Positions 26,466-35,539 are shown, counted from the first letter of the stretch. The stretch: DNA of 64,000 nucleotides from Pseudomonas sp. FP453 (GCF_030687495.1 NZ_CP117435.1:1674001-1738000); one strand, 5' to 3'. Notes: a model not told the origin generated them from the letters alone. Numbers and translations are program-made.

Positions 26466-26609
26466 ATGACTGACGAACAGAAACCACGGGAAGCGCCAAA
26501 GGCTGAGCAGCCTCGGCGACGAGAGGAAGAAAAGCCACAGACCTGGAAGCATCCGGATGACGGTACAGAACTTTCCGAACGGGATCAGGAGCGGCCGCTC
26601 AAGCCCTGA
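26466..26609 (+). CDS. Small highly charged protein (47 aa)
   Basis: A 47-residue frame, MTDEQKPREAPKAEQ to ERDQERPLKP, is rich in Glu, Lys, Arg and Pro with a central QTWKHPDDGTELSERD motif. AAGGACGGGAG lies upstream, well spaced for the ATG at 26466 (an ATG two codons earlier is too close to it). It is hydrophilic and probably disordered. No known function, although the composition and good RBS argue it is real. A REP doublet follows. Confidence 0.65.
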   Translation: MTDEQKPREAPKAEQPRRREEEKPQTWKHPDDGTELSERDQERPLKP

Positions 26610-26632
26610 TCCGTCAGACAGCGAAGGTCAAA

Positions 26633-26741
26633 CCTGTGGGAGCTGGCTTATGTGGGAGCGGGCTTGCCCGCGATAGCGGAGGGTCAGCTGTGAATTCATT
26701 GGCTGACCCGCCGCCATCGCAGGCAAGCCAGCTCCCACAGG
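26633..26741. repeat. REP doublet
   Basis: Outer arms TGTGGGAGCTGGCTT and AAGCCAGCTCCCACA in inverted orientation. The left unit is interrupted: after GCTGGCTTA a second unit start, TGTGGGAGCGGGCTTGCCCGCGATAGCGG, begins, so one side looks like a duplicated or recombined copy. Confidence 0.88.
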
Positions 26742-26751
26742 GGCTCTATGT

Positions 26752-27144
26752 TCAACCCTGGATCGGGGTACACAGCTCCACCAATGTGCCATCCGGGCAA
26801 CGCACATAAGACACCACTTGCCCCCAAGGCTTGGCGCTCGGGGCCGACAACTCGGTGGCGCCCTGCGCAAGAGCGTTGGCATGGGCGACAAGCACATCTT
26901 CAGTCACAAACCCCACCTCCATGCCCAAGGGTTGTTTGGACGCATGCGCCTGCACATGCCCGCCCTTGAAATTCATCTCGCCCAGTTCATGCGCGGCAAA
27001 CGAAAGGGTGGTCTCACCGGTTTCCAGCTCACCGTACGTCCCCGACTCATGCAGGAAACGGCGACTGAAACCGAAGGCCTTTTCGAAAAATTCCAGGGAG
27101 GCGGCCACGTCGGGCACGTAGAGGATGGTGTAGGCAAATTTCAT
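26752..27144 (-). CDS. VOC family (glyoxalase/dioxygenase-like) protein
   Basis: The 130-residue protein has two beta-alpha-beta-beta-beta modules of the vicinal-oxygen-chelate fold, starting MKFAYTILYVPDVAASLEFFEKAFGF and ending VSYVRCPDGTLVELCTPI, where the conserved Glu near the C-terminus is a metal-ligand candidate. The reaction is not predictable; relatives include glyoxalases and resistance proteins. It is on the opposite strand from the small charged protein and separated from it by a REP doublet. Confidence 0.88.
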   Translation of the reverse strand: MKFAYTILYVPDVAASLEFFEKAFGFSRRFLHESGTYGELETGETTLSFAAHELGEMNFKGGHVQAHASKQPLGMEVGFVTEDVLVAHANALAQGATELSAPSAKPWGQVVSYVRCPDGTLVELCTPIQG

Positions 27145-27184
27145 GATTCAGCGTTCCTTGCTCAAAGAGTGACAGTAAGTTGGG

Positions 27185-27433
27185 TTATGAGACCAACAGC
27201 GCAATGGGAAACCCCCAGGCCAGCACCAGGAAAGCTAACAGTGCCGCCAGGCACAAACCGACAAATACCCGCAGCAATGTCCTCACCGTGGGGTGTGCGA
27301 CAAATCGGATAACCCACAGGCAGAACCCGGCCACGACAATGGCCAAGGCAATAATGACCAGCACGATGGTGTTCCTGTGACCCGGGAAAGCTGATTTATA
27401 GTCCCAAAGCCCTCCGATGAACAGTGTGCACAT
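27185..27433 (-). CDS. Small membrane protein, unknown
   Basis: The 82-residue protein has two hydrophobic helices, about residues 22-46 (TIVLVIIALAIVVAGFCLWV) and 53-80, separated by a short RFVAHPTVRT turn. No motif identifies a family. The RBS is weak, so the start is uncertain. It lies between a VOC gene and a divergent LysR gene. Confidence 0.6.
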   Translation of the reverse strand: MCTLFIGGLWDYKSAFPGHRNTIVLVIIALAIVVAGFCLWVIRFVAHPTVRTLLRVFVGLCLAALLAFLVLAWGFPIALLVS

Positions 27434-27492
27434 AGACGCAGCCCCACGGGCTTTCTAAACTGCGGCTTGTCTTGGGGAAGGGGCAGGCGCCG

Positions 27493-28416
27493 ATGAATCG
27501 CAATGAATTACGCAAGGCCGACATCAACCTGATGGTGGTCTTCGAAGCACTGATGCTGGAGCGCAACGTCACGCGGGTCGCCGAAAAGCTGTTTCTCGGC
27601 CAGCCCACCATCAGTTCGGCGCTCAACCGTTTGCGCACCTTGTTCAACGACCCGCTGTTCATTCGCGTCGGCCACCGCATGGAACCCACGGCGCGCGCCG
27701 AGGAAATCATCCAGCACCTGTCGCCGGCCCTGGATTCGCTGTCGTCGGCCTTGAGCCTGACCCACGACTTCGACCCGTCCATCAGCACCATGACCTTTCG
27801 CATCGGCCTCTCCGATGATGTCGAGTTTGGCCTGTTGCCACCGTTGCTGCGCAGCTTGCGCCAGGAAGCGCCGAATGTGGTGTTCGTGGTGCAGCATGTG
27901 GACTACTGGCGCATTCCCGATCTGCTCGCGTCCGGTGACATCACCGTGGGCATCACCCAGACCCGTGGCCTGCCGGCGAATGCCAAGCGCAAGCTGCTGC
28001 GCCATATCCTCCCGCGCATCCTGCGTGCCGACGCGTCCGACACACCGCTGACCCTCGATGAATATTGCTCACGCCCCCATGTGCTGGTGTCCCACACCGC
28101 CAACGTGTCGGGTTTTGCCGATGAGTGGCTGGCGGAAATCGGTCGCAAGCGCCAGGTGGTGTTGTCGGTGCCGCAATACAGCGCGTTGCCGGCGCTGCTG
28201 GCCGGCACCGACCTGATCGCCAGCCTGCCGGACTACACCGCCGAGGCTATGGCCGTGTCGGGCCACTTGTTTTGTGAGCCGTTTCCGTTCGAGACGCCGA
28301 CCCTGGATTTGTCCATGGTCTGGCTCAGCCATGTGGACACCGACCCGGCCGAGCGCTGGGTGCGCTCACGGCTGGAAGCGTTTATGAGTGACCGGGGGCA
28401 GGCAAGCCAAGCCTGA
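27493..28416 (+). CDS. LysR family transcriptional regulator
   Basis: The 307-residue regulator begins MNRNELRKADINLMVVFEALM, with the winged helix NVTRVAEKLFLGQPTISSALNRLR at about residues 20-60, and resembles the NodD/LeuO-like branch (FNDPLFIRVGHRMEPTARA). The ATG at 27493 is preferred over an upstream TTG because GGGGAAGGGGCAGG provides the RBS. It is 55 bases upstream of the tautomerase-like gene on the same strand; that gene may be its target or partner. Confidence 0.92.
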   Translation: MNRNELRKADINLMVVFEALMLERNVTRVAEKLFLGQPTISSALNRLRTLFNDPLFIRVGHRMEPTARAEEIIQHLSPALDSLSSALSLTHDFDPSISTMTFRIGLSDDVEFGLLPPLLRSLRQEAPNVVFVVQHVDYWRIPDLLASGDITVGITQTRGLPANAKRKLLRHILPRILRADASDTPLTLDEYCSRPHVLVSHTANVSGFADEWLAEIGRKRQVVLSVPQYSALPALLAGTDLIASLPDYTAEAMAVSGHLFCEPFPFETPTLDLSMVWLSHVDTDPAERWVRSRLEAFMSDRGQASQA

Positions 28417-28471
28417 GGGTTTTATCCGTGATATATCTAGGAATCTTCCCACGTTTGTCTCGGAGCCACCC

Positions 28472-28834
28472 ATGCCACACCTGCACCTGGAATACACCGC
28501 CAACCTGACAGGCCTTGCCGTTGAGAAAACCCTGTTGCGGCTCAATAACGTGCTGATGGTGTCTGGCCAGTTCGGGTCCGAATTCGATATCAAAAGTCGA
28601 GCGGTCAAGGTCGAGACGTTCCAGGTGGGCACGTCCCTCGATCCACGCGGCTTTGTCGCGGTGAAGTTGTCACTGCTCAGCGGTCGCTCGCCGCAGGTCA
28701 AGAAGCAGTTGTCGGAAAGCCTGCTGGCAGCCTTGCAGGATCTGGGCGACTGGCCAGAGGGTATCCAGGTTCAGCTGAGTGTCCTGCTGGTAGACATGGA
28801 TCGCGATTCCTACAGCAAAGTCGCCATCGGCTGA
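28472..28834 (+). CDS. 5-carboxymethyl-2-hydroxymuconate isomerase-like tautomerase (HpaF/CHMI family)
   Basis: The 120-residue protein starts MPHLHLEYTANLTG; after Met removal Pro1 would be the catalytic base of the tautomerase superfamily. The internal RAVKVETFQVG and FVAVKLSLLSGRSPQVKKQLSESLL sequences match the CHMI family of homoprotocatechuate degradation. No other hpa genes are nearby, so a different physiological keto-enol substrate is possible. CGGAG precedes the ATG. Confidence 0.87.
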   Translation: MPHLHLEYTANLTGLAVEKTLLRLNNVLMVSGQFGSEFDIKSRAVKVETFQVGTSLDPRGFVAVKLSLLSGRSPQVKKQLSESLLAALQDLGDWPEGIQVQLSVLLVDMDRDSYSKVAIG

Positions 28835-28838
28835 TGGA

Positions 28839-29774
28839 TTACAACAAGCCCTGATCCGCGCACACCTTCACCACCTGCTCACGAAACCAGGTATTGGCAC
28901 TGTCCTGTTCACTGGTTTCATTCCACTGCATGTCCAGGGTGAACCCCGGCAACCCGTTGGGCGCTTCGCAATGGCCAAACACGCTGGCCGGTGCCAGCAG
29001 TTTTTGCACGCGGCGCGGCAGGGTCACGATGAAGTCAGTGCCGGTGATCATCTTCAGCGCCGCGCCGTAGCTGTTGGCGCGGGCGATCACCTGGCGCTTG
29101 TGGGCCTGGCGCCCCAGCCAGCCGTCGATCATGTTGGTGTCGGACGTCCACGGCGTGGGAAACACATGGCGCCGTTCGACAAAGGATTGCAGGCTGAACG
29201 CCGGCTCCCTCGGCGCTGAGCGCTTGTCGAACACGCATACCAGGTCGTCTTCCAGCAGCATCTGCGTCTTGAAGTCTTTATGGGCGCGATGAAAGTGCGG
29301 GCCGAAGCAGATCACCAGGTCCAGGCGGCCTTCACGCAGGTCGTCGGCGGGGATGTCGGTTTCCAGCTTCTGCACATTGACGATCACCGGCAGGTCGGCA
29401 CGGTCGAAGGTCTTCAGCAGGCGCGGCAGGATCAACTGTTCGAAGTATTCCGGCGCGCACACATTGAAGGTCATCGCCTTTTGCGTCGGATCGAACGCCT
29501 GGCCACCGGCGTGGCACAGGTTGATGCTTTCGAGGATCTTCTGCACATGGCCATACATGCTGGTGGCCTTGTACGTCGGACGCATGCCCGCCCGCGTGTT
29601 GATAAACAACTCATCTTCAAAACTGGTGCGCAGTTTCTTCAGGCTGTAGCTCACGGTGGACTGGCTGACGAACAACGTTTCGGACACATCGGTAACGCTG
29701 CTCTGGTCGTAGACGGCGATAAACACCATCAGGTCCTGCATATCGAGCTTTCTGAGCAAGTTACTGTTTAACAT
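28839..29774 (-). CDS. LysR family transcriptional regulator
   Basis: The 311-residue LysR protein has the winged helix SSVTDVSETLFVSQSTVSYSLKKLR at about residues 25-58 and a C-terminal effector domain with several aromatic and His residues (FPTPWTSDTNMIDGWLG). It is convergent with the tautomerase gene (4-base gap). Its upstream region, 29775-29911, shows no gene. Target unknown; the CynX/NimT-type MFS gene beyond it is on the same strand. Confidence 0.92.
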   Translation of the reverse strand: MLNSNLLRKLDMQDLMVFIAVYDQSSVTDVSETLFVSQSTVSYSLKKLRTSFEDELFINTRAGMRPTYKATSMYGHVQKILESINLCHAGGQAFDPTQKAMTFNVCAPEYFEQLILPRLLKTFDRADLPVIVNVQKLETDIPADDLREGRLDLVICFGPHFHRAHKDFKTQMLLEDDLVCVFDKRSAPREPAFSLQSFVERRHVFPTPWTSDTNMIDGWLGRQAHKRQVIARANSYGAALKMITGTDFIVTLPRRVQKLLAPASVFGHCEAPNGLPGFTLDMQWNETSEQDSANTWFREQVVKVCADQGLL

Positions 29775-29911
29775 CGGTTTCGTCCGTAAACCCGTTGTAC
29801 CGAACTCAGTACAAGACAGCGCAAAAGCTTAACGGAACGGTCGTGCCATTAGAAAGCTCTGTAGGGCGATTCTATGTTTGGCGTGGGACAAATACTGTTA
29901 GCAACACGACC

Positions 29912-31099
29912 TCAGCGGATATGCCGCGCGTAATGCTGGGGATTGAAGCGTGTGACGATCAGCAGCATCACCACCACCACCGCCGTCAGCGCCCACCAGG
30001 CCCATTCGAAGCTGCCCAACTGGTCACGGATCATCCCGGCGATCAGCGGTGACAAGCCCGCGATCAGGTAGCCGATGCCTTGCACAAAGGCCGTGAGGCC
30101 GCCGGCGCGGCGCGGGTTGTCCAGGTGGTCGAGGGACAGGATCAGGCTCATCGGGAACAGGCCACCAATGCCCAGGCCCAGCAGGCAAGGCCACAACAGG
30201 CTGAGGTGTTGCGGGCTGAGGATCAGGCCGCAGAAGCCGAGGATGATCAACACCAGCAGCACCGCGACCACGCCGCGTTTATCCTGGCGGCGGTTGGCGA
30301 TGGCCGGGGTGACCAGGCCGGAGACCACTTCCATCGCGGTCAAAAAGCCCAGCAGCAAACCGGCGTTCTGTTCACTCCAGCCTTGCTCCACGTAGTACGG
30401 CGCCAGCCAGGCGAGTACGCAGGTGTAGGACGCCGTACCGAGACCAAAAAAGATCGCCAGCAGCCAGGCGCGCCGGTTGCCGAAAAACGACTCCTGCTGA
30501 GCGGAACCGGCCTGTGGCAACGGCGGCAATGCCGCGCGTTGCGCGTACCAGAACACCAGCGCCAACCCGGCGAGCACCGCCCACACCGCCAGGCCGATCC
30601 GCCAACTGCCGGTCTGCACCTGCACGAACGGCGCGAACGACGCCGCCAGCGCCGCGCCGCCCATGATGGCGGTCACGTACAAACCCATGAACAGCGAAAC
30701 GTTGGCGCTGAACCGCGACTTGATCAGCGCCGGCATCAACGCCTGGATCAAGGCAATCCCGACCCCGGCGGCAATCGCGCTGACGATCAGCTCCAGCGCC
30801 GAATCCAGGAACAGCCGCGACAGCGTCGCCACGCCAATCACCACCAGCGACAGCACAATGCTGCGGTGCTCACCGAGGCGCCTGGCCACGCCCATGCCAA
30901 AAAACATCGCCAGCCCCATGGCCATCACCGGCAACATGGTCAGCAACGCGGCGCTGCTGAAACTCAGCGGCACGTCGCCGCGAATCGACGACAGCAACGG
31001 GCCCACGGCCGCCATCGACGGACGCAGGTTAAGGGCGACCAGCACCACGCTGATCATCAGCCAAACGGCGGTGGTGGGTTTTGCCTGAACGTTTTCCAT
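29912..31099 (-). CDS. MFS transporter, CynX/NimT family
   Basis: The 395-residue transporter has 12 hydrophobic helices and the CynX/NimT-like start TTAVWLMISVVLVALNLRPSMAAVGPLLSSIR. Characterised relatives move cyanate or 2-nitroimidazole. The ATG at 31099 is chosen over an upstream start at 31174 because AAGGCAGG lies just before it and the protein then begins close to the first helix. It is not next to the cyn genes at 42 kb, so a cyanate role is only a possibility. Confidence 0.86.
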   Translation of the reverse strand: MENVQAKPTTAVWLMISVVLVALNLRPSMAAVGPLLSSIRGDVPLSFSSAALLTMLPVMAMGLAMFFGMGVARRLGEHRSIVLSLVVIGVATLSRLFLDSALELIVSAIAAGVGIALIQALMPALIKSRFSANVSLFMGLYVTAIMGGAALAASFAPFVQVQTGSWRIGLAVWAVLAGLALVFWYAQRAALPPLPQAGSAQQESFFGNRRAWLLAIFFGLGTASYTCVLAWLAPYYVEQGWSEQNAGLLLGFLTAMEVVSGLVTPAIANRRQDKRGVVAVLLVLIILGFCGLILSPQHLSLLWPCLLGLGIGGLFPMSLILSLDHLDNPRRAGGLTAFVQGIGYLIAGLSPLIAGMIRDQLGSFEWAWWALTAVVVVMLLIVTRFNPQHYARHIR

Positions 31100-31231
31100 G
31101 GGCCTGCCTTGAATGAGCGAGGGCGAATCAGGCCATGGGCGAGGCAGGGGGGCAAATGAGAAAGTCGCAGGCACTATTGAAAAAATGCGGGTCTCTGAAA
31201 CACCACCTCTCTAAATGTGGAAACTAGTTTA

Positions 31232-31321
31232 TGTGGGAGCTGGCTTGCCTGCGATAGCGGTCCATCAGTCAACATCTCCAGCGACTGATACACCGCTATC
31301 GCAGGCAAGCCAGCTCCCACA
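31232..31321. repeat. REP doublet
   Basis: Two inverted REP units, TGTGGGAGCTGGCTTGCC...ATAGCGGT and ACCGCTAT...GGCAAGCCAGCTCCCACA, enclose a short centre. It separates the MFS gene from the aldehyde dehydrogenase. Confidence 0.93.
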
Positions 31322-31354
31322 GTTGTTCCTCATTTCACAGGGGGATTTTCGGTG

Positions 31355-32785
31355 TCAGATGGATCTGATCACATGCTTGACCTCCTGAAACGCCGCCAAC
31401 CCCCACGGCCCCAGCTCTCTCCCGATGCTGCTCTGCTTGTAGCCGCCCCACGCCGTCTGCGGGAAGATCACCTGCGGCGCGTTGATCCACACCAGCCCGG
31501 CTTGCAAGGCATTGGCCACGCGCTCGGCGGTGTCGGCATCGCTACTGACCACGCTGGCCACCAGGCCGAAATCGCTGTCGTTGGCCAAGGCAACAGCCTC
31601 GTCCTCAGTGGCAAAACGTCTGACACACAACACCGGGCCAAAGATTTCTTCGTTCCACAACGCACTGTCCAGCGGCACCTCGGTGAACACCGTCGGCCGA
31701 ATGAAAAAGCCTTTCTCCAGCCCCGCCGGACGCTCCCCGCCACACAGCAACCGTGCGCCGTCCTTGATGCCGCGCTGGACATGCCCGAGCACCCGCTGGT
31801 ACTGCGCGCGGTTGATCAGCGCGCCCATTTCCACGTCGTCGGCAAAGGGATCGGCGACACGAATGCCTTCAGCCCGAAGCTGCAAGCGCAGTAGGAATTC
31901 GTCCGCCAAATTGTCAGCCACCAACACACGACTGGTCGCCGAACACATCTGCCCGGCATTGAAAAAGCCCCCGCCACACGCCAGCTCCACGGCCAGGTCG
32001 AGGTCGGCATCGGCCAATACCAGTAGCGAAGATTTACCGCCCAATTCCAGGCTCACGCCCTTGATGGTTTCGGCCGCGCGTTGCATCACCTGCACGCCCA
32101 CCGCGTTGCTGCCGGTGAAGGAAATCTTCGCCACCCGAGGGTCCGCCGCCAGCGGTGCGCCCACCGCCAGGCCAGTGCCGCATACCAGGTTGAACACGCC
32201 CGCCGGCAAGCCCGCGTCGGCGATGATCCGCGCCAGTTGCAGTTCGGCCAGCGGCGTGACTTCCGACGGCTTGAGCACCACGCAGCAACCGGCGGCGAGG
32301 GCCGGTGCCAGTTTCCAGGCGGTGGTCACCATCGGGAAATTCCACGGCACGATCAGCCCGACCACGCCGCAGGGTTCACGGCGCAGACGTGCGCTGAAAT
32401 CCGCACTGGGCAGTTCCACTGGGCGGTCTTGCTCGGCATCCATGTCTTCGGCGATAGCGGCGTAGTACTCGAAGGTGGCGATCACGTCATCCACATCGAT
32501 ACCCGCTTCGAACAGCGGCTTGCCGTTGTTGCTCGATTGCAGGTGCATCAGTTGTTCACGCTGCGCGCCAACGCCCTCGGCGATCTTGCGCAACAGCGCG
32601 GCGCGATCACGCCCGGTGCTTTTCGACCAGTCGGCAAAGGCGGCACTGGCGGCATCCACCGCCAGTGTCACCGCTGCGGCGTCGCCCCCGCTGACGTGCG
32701 CGAGCAGCGCTTCGGTGGCCGGGTTGATCACCTCCAGCACCTGGTTGCCTTCACGCCACTCACCGTTGATATACACACCGTTCAT
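31355..32785 (-). CDS. Aldehyde dehydrogenase (likely 4-guanidinobutyraldehyde or related amino-aldehyde)
   Basis: The 476-residue NAD(P)-dependent aldehyde dehydrogenase has Asn149 (VPWNFP), general base Glu247 (LELGGKS) and nucleophile Cys281 (NAGQMCS), all intact. It belongs to the betaine/amino-aldehyde dehydrogenase type. Its ATG overlaps the stop of the upstream decarboxylase gene (ATGA), so the two are translationally coupled. The decarboxylase product 4-guanidinobutyraldehyde is therefore the most likely substrate, but this is inferred from context. Confidence 0.92.
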   Translation of the reverse strand: MNGVYINGEWREGNQVLEVINPATEALLAHVSGGDAAAVTLAVDAASAAFADWSKSTGRDRAALLRKIAEGVGAQREQLMHLQSSNNGKPLFEAGIDVDDVIATFEYYAAIAEDMDAEQDRPVELPSADFSARLRREPCGVVGLIVPWNFPMVTTAWKLAPALAAGCCVVLKPSEVTPLAELQLARIIADAGLPAGVFNLVCGTGLAVGAPLAADPRVAKISFTGSNAVGVQVMQRAAETIKGVSLELGGKSSLLVLADADLDLAVELACGGGFFNAGQMCSATSRVLVADNLADEFLLRLQLRAEGIRVADPFADDVEMGALINRAQYQRVLGHVQRGIKDGARLLCGGERPAGLEKGFFIRPTVFTEVPLDSALWNEEIFGPVLCVRRFATEDEAVALANDSDFGLVASVVSSDADTAERVANALQAGLVWINAPQVIFPQTAWGGYKQSSIGRELGPWGLAAFQEVKHVIRSI

Positions 32786-34407
32786 TGCGCCACCGCCTGC
32801 ATCCAAAGTGTCTGGTCGATTTCAATCAGCGTCGGCCCCTGGCGATCCGTGGCGGCGCGCAAGGCGCTGCGCAAATGCTCAATGCCCTGGATGCGTTCGG
32901 CGGTGCAACCGAGTGCCTTGGCCACGCCGATAAAGTCCGGGGTGTAGATGTCCACGCCGACCGGTTCGATGGCGCGGTTGACCATGTATTTCTTGATCTC
33001 TTCGTAGCCCTGGTTATTCCACAGCAGCACGATGATCGGCGTGCGCGCTTCCACGGCGCTGGCCAGTTCCGCCAGGGTGAATTGCAGGCCGCCGTCGCCG
33101 ATCAGGCACACCACCGGTTGCCCGTCGCCACGCCCCAGCCACGCGCCGATGGCGGCGGGCAATGCGTAGCCCAGGGTGCCGTAGCCGGTGGACGAGTTGA
33201 ACCAGCGGCGCGGGTGGTCGAGGTTCAGCGTGAGGTTGGCGCTGTACACCGGTTGGGTGGAGTCGCCGACGATGACGGCGGCGGGCAGCTCTTGCAGGAC
33301 GGTGTCGAGGAACAGGGTTTGCGCGCGGGTGGCGGCGTCCCAGGTGGGCGCCAGTTCGGTCCACAATTGCGCGACACGCTGCGCGCCCCAGTGGGTTTCG
33401 CGCGGTGCCAATGGCTGGCTGCTCAATGCCTGTAGCAGCGCCTCGGCGGCGATCTGCGCGTCGGCCACCAACGCCACCTGCGGCGGGTAGTTGCGCACGG
33501 TCTGGTCGGCGTCGATATCGATACGCAGCAAGGCGCCGGGGATCTTGAAGCCGCCGGCAAAGGTGACGTCATAGTCGGTCTCGGCCAGCTCGGTGCCGAT
33601 GGCCAGCACCACGTCCGCTTCGGCCACCAGGGCGCGGGTGGCGACCAGGGTTTGGGTCGAGCCGATCAGCAACGGATGGGTCGACGGCAACATGCCCTTG
33701 GCGTTGATCGTCAGCGCGACCGGCGCGCCAAGCGCATCTGCAAGCTGGGTCAACGCGGGCGCTGCATCGATGGCGCCGCCACCGGCCAAAATCAATGGCC
33801 GCTTGGCCGCCGCCAGCAACTGGCTCATCTGCTTCACCGCCGCCGGCGCGGCCCCTGCGCGCGCCACGCTGACCGGCTCACTGCCCAGCAGCGCATCGGC
33901 GTTTTCCACCAGCACATCCAGTGGAATCTCGATGTGCACCGGTCGCGGTCGCCCAGCCTGGAACAGCGCAAACGCCCGCGCCAACACACCGGGCAACTCC
34001 GCTGCCGACATCAACGTATGGGAGAACGCCGCCACCCCGGCCATCATCGCGCCCTGGTTCGGCAGCTCATGCAACTTGCCCCGCCCGCCGCCCAATTGGC
34101 TGCGCGATTGCACGCTGGAAATCACCAGCATCGGGATCGAGTCGGCATAGGCCTGGCCCATGGCCGTGGTGATATTGGTCATGCCCGGGCCGGTGATGAT
34201 GAAACACACGCCGGGTTTGCCGCTGGTGCGCGCGTAGCCGTCGGCCATAAAACCGGCGCCCTGTTCGTGGCGCGGGGTGACGTGACGGATGCCCGAGCGG
34301 GCCAGGCCGCGATACAACTCCACGGTGTGCACGCCAGGGATGCCAAACACCTGGTCCACGCCGTAGCCTTCGAGGAGGTTGACCAATACTTCGCCGCAGG
34401 TCGCCAT
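32782..34407 (-). CDS. aruI: Thiamine-pyrophosphate decarboxylase, probably 5-guanidino-2-oxopentanoate (2-ketoarginine) decarboxylase
   Basis: The 541-residue ThDP enzyme of the acetolactate synthase family has catalytic Glu48 (RHEQGAGFMADGYAR), the central Rossmann-like domain (about 195-335) and the cofactor motif GDGGLQFTLAELASAVEARTPI...WNN. Its sequence style matches AruI of P. aeruginosa, which decarboxylates 2-ketoarginine in the arginine transaminase pathway. No aruH aminotransferase is in the window. The downstream dehydrogenase is coupled, and a divergent LysR gene probably regulates the pair. Confidence 0.82.
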   Translation of the reverse strand: MATCGEVLVNLLEGYGVDQVFGIPGVHTVELYRGLARSGIRHVTPRHEQGAGFMADGYARTSGKPGVCFIITGPGMTNITTAMGQAYADSIPMLVISSVQSRSQLGGGRGKLHELPNQGAMMAGVAAFSHTLMSAAELPGVLARAFALFQAGRPRPVHIEIPLDVLVENADALLGSEPVSVARAGAAPAAVKQMSQLLAAAKRPLILAGGGAIDAAPALTQLADALGAPVALTINAKGMLPSTHPLLIGSTQTLVATRALVAEADVVLAIGTELAETDYDVTFAGGFKIPGALLRIDIDADQTVRNYPPQVALVADAQIAAEALLQALSSQPLAPRETHWGAQRVAQLWTELAPTWDAATRAQTLFLDTVLQELPAAVIVGDSTQPVYSANLTLNLDHPRRWFNSSTGYGTLGYALPAAIGAWLGRGDGQPVVCLIGDGGLQFTLAELASAVEARTPIIVLLWNNQGYEEIKKYMVNRAIEPVGVDIYTPDFIGVAKALGCTAERIQGIEHLRSALRAATDRQGPTLIEIDQTLWMQAVAQ

Positions 34408-34518
34408 TGAGGTCGCTCTTGTTAGGGATTCGAGGCGGTATTGGAGCGGTTGGCCGGTAGCGGCAACAATCGATAAAAAGTCATACTAGCCATGTCCCCA
34501 CGTCATGGCTGAACCGCG

Positions 34519-35397
34519 ATGAAACGCCTTCCACCGCTGCCCGCGCTGCACACGTTCTGGGTTACCGCGCAGTGCTGCAATTTCACCCGCGCCGCCGAGC
34601 AACTGCACATCACCCAAGGTGCGGTGAGCCGGCAGATCGCCGGGCTGGAAAGCCATTTGGGCTACGCCCTGTTCCAACGCCAGGCGCGCGGCTTGAGCCT
34701 CACCGACGAAGGCCGCGAATGGTCACTGCGCGCGCAGCAGGTATTCGGCCTGATCGGTGACGCCGTGGAACAGATCGGCCGTCGCCGCCAGACCCTGCAA
34801 CTCAAGGCCTCCACCTGCGTGATGCGCTGGCTGCTGCCGCGCCTGATGCAATGGCAAAAGGAACGCCCGGACGTGCCGGTGGAACTCACCACCACCGTGG
34901 CCTACAGCGTGGATTTTCGCCGCGAACAATTCGACGCGGCACTGATCTACGCGCCCATCGCCGAACAACCGGCCGAGGCGCGGCATTTGTTCGATGAGCA
35001 ACTCACCCCGGTCTGCGCCCCCGCGCTGCTCGGCGAGTTGCAGCGCCCACTGGATTTGCAGCAACAGGTGCTGCTGCACCCCACGCGCGACGAGCGCGAT
35101 TGGGCGTTGTGGCTGAAAGCCGCGAACACGCACTTGAGCAACCTGGCCCAGGGGCATCATTTTGAAACCCTGGATCTGGCGATGACGGTGGCATCCCAGG
35201 GCTCGGGCGTGGCGATTGGCGACAGTGCGCTGATTGGCGAGGATGTGAAGGCGGGGCGGTTGGTGATGCCGTTTGCGCTGCGGGTGCCGACGGGGATGGG
35301 GTACTACCTGGTGCACCCGCCGGGGACGGCGCCGTCGGAGGGGCTTGAGGCTTTAATGGATTGGTTGGTCAGCGAGGCACAATCTTCACAACACTGA
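34519..35397 (+). CDS. LysR family transcriptional regulator (GcvA-like)
   Basis: The 292-residue regulator has the GcvA-type opening MKRLPPLPALHTFWVTAQCCNFTRAAEQLHITQGAVSRQIAGLE and an effector domain with LKASTCVMRWLLPRLMQW. It is divergent from the aruI-like operon across 111 bases. A 7-bp inverted repeat, AGCCATG/CATGGCT (34488-34510), lies just before its start and may be an operator, or may merely affect translation. Regulation of the decarboxylase/dehydrogenase pair is inferred. Confidence 0.92.
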   Translation: MKRLPPLPALHTFWVTAQCCNFTRAAEQLHITQGAVSRQIAGLESHLGYALFQRQARGLSLTDEGREWSLRAQQVFGLIGDAVEQIGRRRQTLQLKASTCVMRWLLPRLMQWQKERPDVPVELTTTVAYSVDFRREQFDAALIYAPIAEQPAEARHLFDEQLTPVCAPALLGELQRPLDLQQQVLLHPTRDERDWALWLKAANTHLSNLAQGHHFETLDLAMTVASQGSGVAIGDSALIGEDVKAGRLVMPFALRVPTGMGYYLVHPPGTAPSEGLEALMDWLVSEAQSSQH

Positions 35398-35406
35398 GCA
35401 TCCAAG

Positions 35407-35495
35407 TGTGGGAGCTGGCTTGCCTGCGATAGCGGCCTGTCAGTCAACACAGAGGCAGCTGACCCACCGCCATCGCAGGCAAGCCAGCTCCCACA
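35407..35495. repeat. REP doublet
   Basis: Inverted TGTGGGAGCTGGCTTGCC units around a short centre, 9 bases after the LysR stop. Another REP doublet lies 45 bases further on. Confidence 0.93.
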
Positions 35496-35539
35496 GTTTG
35501 ACCGGTGCAAACCTGATCTGGCGTGCAAACCCAATCCCC

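Noticed and set aside
30080..31159. 359-residue plus-strand frame opposite the CynX-like gene
   Set aside because: Gln/Arg/His-rich shadow with no motif; the minus-strand transporter is clear.
31232..31321. Possible CRISPR-like repeats
   Set aside because: The TGTGGGAGC copies are inverted pairs scattered singly between genes, without regular spacing or spacers, so they are REP elements.
34488..34510. 7-bp inverted repeat AGCCATG/CATGGCT as a definite operator
   Set aside because: It lies only 8 bases before the LysR start and is short, so it may be chance; mentioned only in the gene entry.
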